DNA from: DASPFV01 sp035620975
Lineage (GTDB): Bacteria > Acidobacteriota > Vicinamibacteria > Vicinamibacterales > 2-12-FULL-66-21
Direction of reading: 5' to 3'
NCBI GenBank assembly: GCA_035620975.1
Contig: DASPFV010000219.1
Location: 1-64,000 of the forward strand
Length of the DNA stretch: 64,000 bases
Shown: in pieces, positions 59,930 through 64,000 of the stretch
Layout of the letters: each line of letters opens with the position of its first letter
Numbering within the stretch: position 1 is the first letter of the stretch
Program-made: the position numbers and the translations under genes
Notes under the pieces: generated by a model
What the model saw: the letters and a program-made list of their open reading frames with translations, nothing else
Told to the model about the DNA's origin: nothing
The model's database searches: none

Positions 59930-61042
59930 ATGAGCGACCCAGCCAACCGCCGTCCCTGTTCCGGCCAGGTTTCGAGTGGTGCGAATCGTGCTCTCCTGGC
60001 GGCCGTGTCCACTGTCGCCTCGTTGGGACGCGCGCTCGCCTGGATCATGGCGGCTTCCGTCGCAGCAGGGTGCAGTGGCGGGCCCGCTGCGAGCGGAGGC
60101 GACGCTGCAGCCACTGAACTCCTGAATGTCTCCTACGACCCGACGCGGGAGCTATATCAGGACGTGGACGCCGCATTCGCCCGGTCCTGGCGCGCGAAAA
60201 CCGGCCACACCGTGACCGTCCGCCAGTCGCACGGCGGATCCGGCTCCCAGGCGCGATCGGTGATCGACGGCCTGCAGGCTGACGTGGTGACGCTGGCCCT
60301 CGCGTACGACGTCGATGCCATCACCGGGGCCGGGCTGATCGCGGCCGGCTGGCAGCAGCGGCTCCCCGCGAACAGCGCGCCGTACACCTCGACGATCGTC
60401 TTCCTCGTCCGCAAGGGAAACCCGAGGGGCATTCGCGACTGGCCAGACCTCGTCAGGCCCGCAATCTCCGTGATCACGCCGAACCCGAAGACGTCCGGCG
60501 GCGCGCGCTGGAATTATCTGGCGGCCTGGGGATACGCCCTGCACCAGCCCGGCGGCAACCACGAGAGCGCACGCAACTTCGTGACCCGGCTCTTCGCAAA
60601 TGTTCCCGTGCTCGACTCGGGGGCGCGGAGCGCCACCAACACGTTCGTGCAGCGCGGGATCGGTGACGTGCTGCTTGCGTGGGAGAACGAAGCGCACCTC
60701 GCGCTGGCTGAAACCGCCGGCACCGTGGAGATCGTCGCGCCGGCGATCAGCATTCTCGCGGAGCCGCCCGTCGCCGTGGTCGACCGGGTCGTGGACAGAC
60801 GCGGGACGCGCGCCGTCGCTGAAGCGTACCTTCACTTCCTCTACACGCAGGAGGGTCAGGAACTGGCGGCGAAGCACCACTATCGCCCACGCGACCCGCA
60901 GGTCGCGGCAAGGCATGCCGGCGCCTTTGCGGCGGTGCAGCTGTTCACGGTCGACGACGTATTCGGCGGATGGCAGCAGGCGCAGCAGATCCACTTCGCC
61001 GACGGCGGGACGTTCGATCAGATCTACAGGCCCGCCCGGTGA
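59930..61042 (+). CDS. sbp: Sulfate/thiosulfate ABC transporter substrate-binding protein
   Basis: A 370-residue periplasmic binding protein of the Sbp/CysP family. It is a lipoprotein: the lipobox VAAGC places the lipidated Cys at 48. Family blocks are LLNVSYDPTRELYQDVD, QSHGGSGSQARSVIDGL, and VSITPNPKTSGGARW-like VITPNPKTSGGARWNYL, which bind sulfate. It delivers sulfate to CysT/CysW encoded downstream. The ATG at 59930 is used; the 5' end of the gene is AT-rich. It is first in the operon, 133 bp before cysT, where a CTCACG/CGTGAG hairpin (61108-61128) may tune the amount of downstream mRNA. Confidence 0.92.
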   Translation: MSDPANRRPCSGQVSSGANRALLAAVSTVASLGRALAWIMAASVAAGCSGGPAASGGDAAATELLNVSYDPTRELYQDVDAAFARSWRAKTGHTVTVRQSHGGSGSQARSVIDGLQADVVTLALAYDVDAITGAGLIAAGWQQRLPANSAPYTSTIVFLVRKGNPRGIRDWPDLVRPAISVITPNPKTSGGARWNYLAAWGYALHQPGGNHESARNFVTRLFANVPVLDSGARSATNTFVQRGIGDVLLAWENEAHLALAETAGTVEIVAPAISILAEPPVAVVDRVVDRRGTRAVAEAYLHFLYTQEGQELAAKHHYRPRDPQVAARHAGAFAAVQLFTVDDVFGGWQQAQQIHFADGGTFDQIYRPAR

Positions 61043-61175
61043 CTCGCTGGCGCGGCGGGGACGTGGCTACGCGGCAGCTGGAGATCCGTCATGCGAGGCT
61101 TCGAACCCTCACGGGCCACCATCGTGAGAACGACGTGATGCGGCGACCACGCGCGAGGATGCGCGCGAGTGCAGG

Positions 61176-62042
61176 ATGGCCGTGACAGTTGCCAACGCGG
61201 CACGCACGTTTGTCGGCGGGCGAACGGCGCACACGGTACTCCCCGGCTTCGGGATCACCATCGGGTTCACGCTGGGATATCTCGTGCTCATCGTCCTGAT
61301 TCCACTGGCCGGCCTGCCGGTTCGCACCGCCTCCATGGGCTGGGACGCGTTCTGGCAGACCGTGACGGACCCGCGTGTCGTGGCGTCCTACAGGGTCACG
61401 CTGACGACGTCGCTCTGGGCGGCCTGCGTCAACGGCGTGTTCGGCCTCATCGTGGCGTGGGTGCTGGTGCGGTACGAGTTCCCCGGCCGGCGGTTGGTCG
61501 ACGCGGTCGTCGACCTGCCGTTCGCCCTGCCCACGGCCGTCGCGGGCATCACCCTGACGACCCTCTACGCACCGAATGGATGGCTGGGCCGGCCGCTGGC
61601 GGCGGCTGGGGTCCCGGTGGCGTTCACCCCGATGGGGATCACGGTCGCGCTGATCTTCATCGGCCTGCCATTCGTGATCCGGGCGCTGCAGCCCGTCATT
61701 CAGGAACTGGATCTCGAGCTCGAGGAAGCGGCGGCCAGCCTCGGGGCGACACGATCGCAGATTCTTCTGCGGGTGGTGTTTCCCTACCTGCTGCCAGCGT
61801 GGCTGACGGGTGTGGCGCTCGCCTTCGCCCGGGCCATAGGGGAATACGGCTCCGTGGTGTTCATCTCGGGCAACATGCCGATGCGGACGGAGATCGCACC
61901 GCTCCTCATCGTGACGAAGCTCGAGCAGTACGACTATGCCGGCGCCACGGCGGTGGCGTTCGTGATGCTGCTGATGTCGTTCGCGCTGCTGCTGGCCATC
62001 AACCTGCTGCAGATGTGGACGGCGCGGAGGGTGTCCGCATGA
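61176..62042 (+). CDS. cysT: Sulfate ABC transporter permease CysT
   Basis: A 288-residue inner-membrane permease with six helices. The EAA loop that docks CysA is EEAAASLGATRSQILLRVVFP. Other CysT blocks are DLPFALPTAVAGITLTTLY and IGEYGSVVFISGNMP. It pairs with CysW to form the sulfate channel. The end overlaps cysW by 4 nt (ATGA), indicating coupled translation. Confidence 0.93.
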   Translation: MAVTVANAARTFVGGRTAHTVLPGFGITIGFTLGYLVLIVLIPLAGLPVRTASMGWDAFWQTVTDPRVVASYRVTLTTSLWAACVNGVFGLIVAWVLVRYEFPGRRLVDAVVDLPFALPTAVAGITLTTLYAPNGWLGRPLAAAGVPVAFTPMGITVALIFIGLPFVIRALQPVIQELDLELEEAAASLGATRSQILLRVVFPYLLPAWLTGVALAFARAIGEYGSVVFISGNMPMRTEIAPLLIVTKLEQYDYAGATAVAFVMLLMSFALLLAINLLQMWTARRVSA

Positions 62043-62896
62043 TGCCGGCCGTCCAGGCCGCGCCGTTCGATGCGCGTGAGGCTCGCGGCCGCCGCCTCAC
62101 GGAACCAGCGCTGGTGAGGTGGGGGCTGGTGGGTGTCGCGCTGGCCTTTCTCGTGCTCTTTCTCGCCATCCCGCTGACCGCCGTGTTCATCGAGGCGCTG
62201 GCGAACGGGTTCGGGCCGTACTTCCGTGCCATCCTCGACCCCGACGCGGTGGCGGCGCTGAAGCTGACGGTGCTGACCGCTGTGATCGCCGTGCCTGCGA
62301 ACCTGGTGTTCGGCCTGTGCGCAGGATGGGCAATCGCGAAGTTCCAGTTCCGGGGCCGATCCCTGCTCACGACGCTGATCGACCTGCCGTTCGCCGTCTC
62401 GCCGGTCATTTCGGGCCTCGTGTTCGTCCTGCTCGCGGGCCGTCAGGGCTTCATCGGGCCGTGGCTCGCCGAGCGGGACATCCAGATCATCTTTGCCGTG
62501 CCCGGCATCGTGCTCGCGAGCGTCTTCGTCTCGTTCCCGTTCATCGCGCGGGAGGTCATTCCGATCATGGAGGCGGGCGGCACCCATGAGGAGGAGGCGG
62601 CGCGCGTGCTGGGTGCCGGCGGCTGGCAGACGTTCTGGCGCGTGACGCTGCCGAACATCAAATGGGGCGTCCTCTACGGCGTGATTCTGTGCACGGCCCG
62701 CGTGCTGGGAGAGTTCGGGGCGGTGTCGGTCGTCTCCGGCCACATCCGCGGGGTCACCACTACGCTGCCGCTCCACGTGGAGATCCTGTACAACGAATAC
62801 CGGTTCCAGGCGGCGTTTGCGGTGGCCTCCATCCTGACGTGCCTGGCCCTGGTGACGCTCGTGATCAAGACGGTGGCCGAGCGCCGCGCGCGCTGA
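62039..62896 (+). CDS. cysW: Sulfate ABC transporter permease CysW
   Basis: A 285-residue permease with six helices. The EAA loop is HEEEAARVLGAGGWQTFWRV. Family blocks include DLPFAVSPVISGLVFVLL, LGEFGAVSVVSGHIRG and the cytoplasmic end of the last helix TLVIKTVAERRAR. GGAGGG at 62025-62030 lies 8 nt before the ATG at 62039, which overlaps the cysT stop. The cysA gene starts 18 bp downstream. Confidence 0.93.
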   Translation: MMPAVQAAPFDAREARGRRLTEPALVRWGLVGVALAFLVLFLAIPLTAVFIEALANGFGPYFRAILDPDAVAALKLTVLTAVIAVPANLVFGLCAGWAIAKFQFRGRSLLTTLIDLPFAVSPVISGLVFVLLAGRQGFIGPWLAERDIQIIFAVPGIVLASVFVSFPFIAREVIPIMEAGGTHEEEAARVLGAGGWQTFWRVTLPNIKWGVLYGVILCTARVLGEFGAVSVVSGHIRGVTTTLPLHVEILYNEYRFQAAFAVASILTCLALVTLVIKTVAERRAR

Positions 62897-62914
62897 CGGC
62901 GAGGACGGAGTTCG

Positions 62915-63970
62915 ATGAGCATCGAAGTTCGGCATCTCTCGAAAATGTTCGGCAGCCATCCCGCCCTGTGCGATGTCAGCCTGACGGTCAACGCCGGGGA
63001 GCTGCTGGCGCTGCTGGGGCCGTCGGGCTCCGGCAAGACGACCCTGCTGCGCGTGATTGCCGGCCTCGAAGCACCCGACGCGGGCACCGTGCACTTCGAC
63101 GGCGACGATGCGACCGAGCGGAGTGCGACCGATCGCCGGGTCGGCTTCGTGTTCCAGCACTACGCGCTCTTCCGCCACATGACCGTGTTCGAGAACGTGG
63201 CCTTCGGCCTGCGGGTCCGTCCGCGGTTGCAGCGGCCGATGGAAGCCGAGATCCGCCGGCGGGTGAACGAGCTCCTCGCCCTGGTCCAGCTGGACTACCT
63301 GGGCGACCGCTATCCGTCGCAGCTCTCAGGGGGCCAGCGCCAGCGCGTGGCGCTCGCGCGGGCGCTGGCGGTCGAACCCAGGGTGCTGCTGCTCGACGAG
63401 CCGTTCGGCGCGCTGGATGCGAAGGTGCGGCAGGAGCTGCGCCGCTGGTTGAGGCGGCTCCACAGCCAGATCCACGTGACCAGTGTGTTCGTCACGCACG
63501 ACCAGGAGGAGGCCCTCGAACTGGCGGATCGCGTGGTGATCATGAACGAAGGCCGGATCGAGCAGGACGCCAGCCCCGAGGCGGTCGTCGAGCATCCCGC
63601 GTCGTCGTTCGTGATGACGTTCGTCGGCGAGGTGAACATCTTCCGCGGCCGCGTGCAGAGCGGCAAGGCGGTGCTCGGGTCGCTGGCCGTCGACTATCCT
63701 GGGTACACATCGCCTGAAGAGAGGGACGCCGTCGGCTATGCCCGGCCGCACGAGCTGGAGCTGAGCCGTGATGACGCCGCGGACGGCCTCCCCGCGACCG
63801 TGCGCGACGTCCGGATGTCTGGCGCGCTGGTGAAAGTCGAGCTGGTGGACCGGAGCGACAGCGTGATTCAGGTCGAGCTCGGGCGCGACCAGTTCGAGGC
63901 TCTGCGTCCGGTGCGTGGCGAGACGGTGTTCGTCAAGCCCAGGCGGCTCCGCATCTTCACGTCCCATTGA
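62915..63970 (+). CDS. cysA: Sulfate/thiosulfate ABC transporter ATP-binding protein CysA
   Basis: A 351-residue ABC ATPase energising the CysTW channel. It has Walker A GPSGSGKTT (35-43), the Q-loop VFQHYALF, the signature LSGGQRQRVALARAL, Walker B LLLDEPFGALD and the H-loop VTHDQEEAL. The C-terminal 110 residues form the TOBE/regulatory domain of sulfate, molybdate and maltose importers. It is the last gene of the operon. The order sbp-cysT-cysW-cysA matches the classical sulfate operon; no assimilatory reductase gene is in view. Confidence 0.93.
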   Translation: MSIEVRHLSKMFGSHPALCDVSLTVNAGELLALLGPSGSGKTTLLRVIAGLEAPDAGTVHFDGDDATERSATDRRVGFVFQHYALFRHMTVFENVAFGLRVRPRLQRPMEAEIRRRVNELLALVQLDYLGDRYPSQLSGGQRQRVALARALAVEPRVLLLDEPFGALDAKVRQELRRWLRRLHSQIHVTSVFVTHDQEEALELADRVVIMNEGRIEQDASPEAVVEHPASSFVMTFVGEVNIFRGRVQSGKAVLGSLAVDYPGYTSPEERDAVGYARPHELELSRDDAADGLPATVRDVRMSGALVKVELVDRSDSVIQVELGRDQFEALRPVRGETVFVKPRRLRIFTSH

Positions 63971-63977
63971 GCACGCC

Positions 63978-63997
63978 GACCCCTTGGAGATGGGGTC
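63978..63997 (+). terminator. GACCCC/GGGGTC hairpin after cysA
   Basis: GACCCC (63978-63983) and GGGGTC (63992-63997) form a 6-bp stem with an 8-nt loop, 7 nt after the stop. It may be the operon terminator, or an edge of a GGGGTC-type interspersed repeat known in other GC-rich bacteria. The window ends here. Confidence 0.4.
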
Positions 63998-64000
63998 ACG

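Noticed and set aside
61085..61125. tRNA-like 3' end (TTCGAAC followed by ACGGGCCACCA)
   Set aside because: The T-stem does not pair around TTCGAAC and no D-arm or anticodon arm is found upstream.

Overview
The window looks like a piece of an Acidobacteriota chromosome, most likely a Vicinamibacteria-type soil or sediment lineage. This is inferred from gene content and was not checked by a search. The pointers are uniformly GC-rich DNA, three membrane-spanning Hanks-type Ser/Thr kinases (two with TolB/PD40 propellers, one with a TolB-like plus TPR output), two intact large permeases of the acidobacterial 'duplicated orphan permease' (ADOP) type plus the remnant of a third, many secreted beta-propellers and serine hydrolases, Tat-exported enzymes, and short mixed-strand operons. 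No rRNA, tRNA, CRISPR array, insertion sequence or prophage was recognised.

Layout. 1-11400: a receptor kinase, an SDR, an epoxide-hydrolase-like enzyme, a PaaI thioesterase, the NAD-salvage pair pncB-pncA, a secreted propeller, a cupin, an aldehyde dehydrogenase and a DinB protein. 11500-20560: an ADOP permease divergent from a MetR-like LysR regulator, a GT-C membrane protein, a secreted ThuA protein carrying EF-hands, and a kinase-TPR receptor directly behind it. 21330-26000: a fatty-acid block with an AtoE transporter, an ACAD10-type phosphotransferase and a MaoC hydratase on the minus strand, divergent from an acyl-CoA dehydrogenase. 26000-34700: an AlkB-like dioxygenase, a HAD phosphatase fused to a HerA/VirD4-like ATPase, a GYD protein, a TerB-like protein, a Tat oxidoreductase, a tandem PPK2 polyphosphate:AMP phosphotransferase whose only credible start is CTG, and a carboxylesterase. 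34680-41530: a second ADOP, an ADOP scar, a class-C beta-lactamase-like protein, a basic low-complexity protein, DoxX, and an ankyrin protein preceded by a possible SD-masking leader. 41540-47470: a VapBC module between similar repeats, a truncated methyltransferase, an ECF42-like sigma factor convergent with its usual YCII/DGPF partner, a GYD protein, a second serine hydrolase and a NUDIX hydrolase. 47490-58750: a third kinase, a broken FAD amine oxidoreductase, a CotA-like multicopper oxidase with a translationally coupled small protein, then a Cys/His-rich exported protein, a TonB receptor and a secreted Asp-box protein with a Cys-Tyr-Cys-Cys motif. The last three look like a metal (perhaps copper) handling set. 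58814-64000: a sensorless sigma-54 activator divergent from a complete sulfate ABC operon (substrate-binding protein, cysT, cysW, cysA).

A recurrent expression feature is a TATAAT-like hexamer only 6-12 nt upstream of the start codon with no Shine-Dalgarno sequence. It is seen at about eight genes, including two of the kinases, vapBC and the Cys/His-rich protein, and points to frequent leaderless transcription. The strongest leads for novelty are the Cys/His-rich, TonB and Asp-box set, the two mutually exclusive hairpins before the ankyrin gene, the CTG-initiated phosphotransferase, the EF-hands inside ThuA, the HAD-ATPase fusion, and a nicotinamidase whose catalytic lysine position is alanine.
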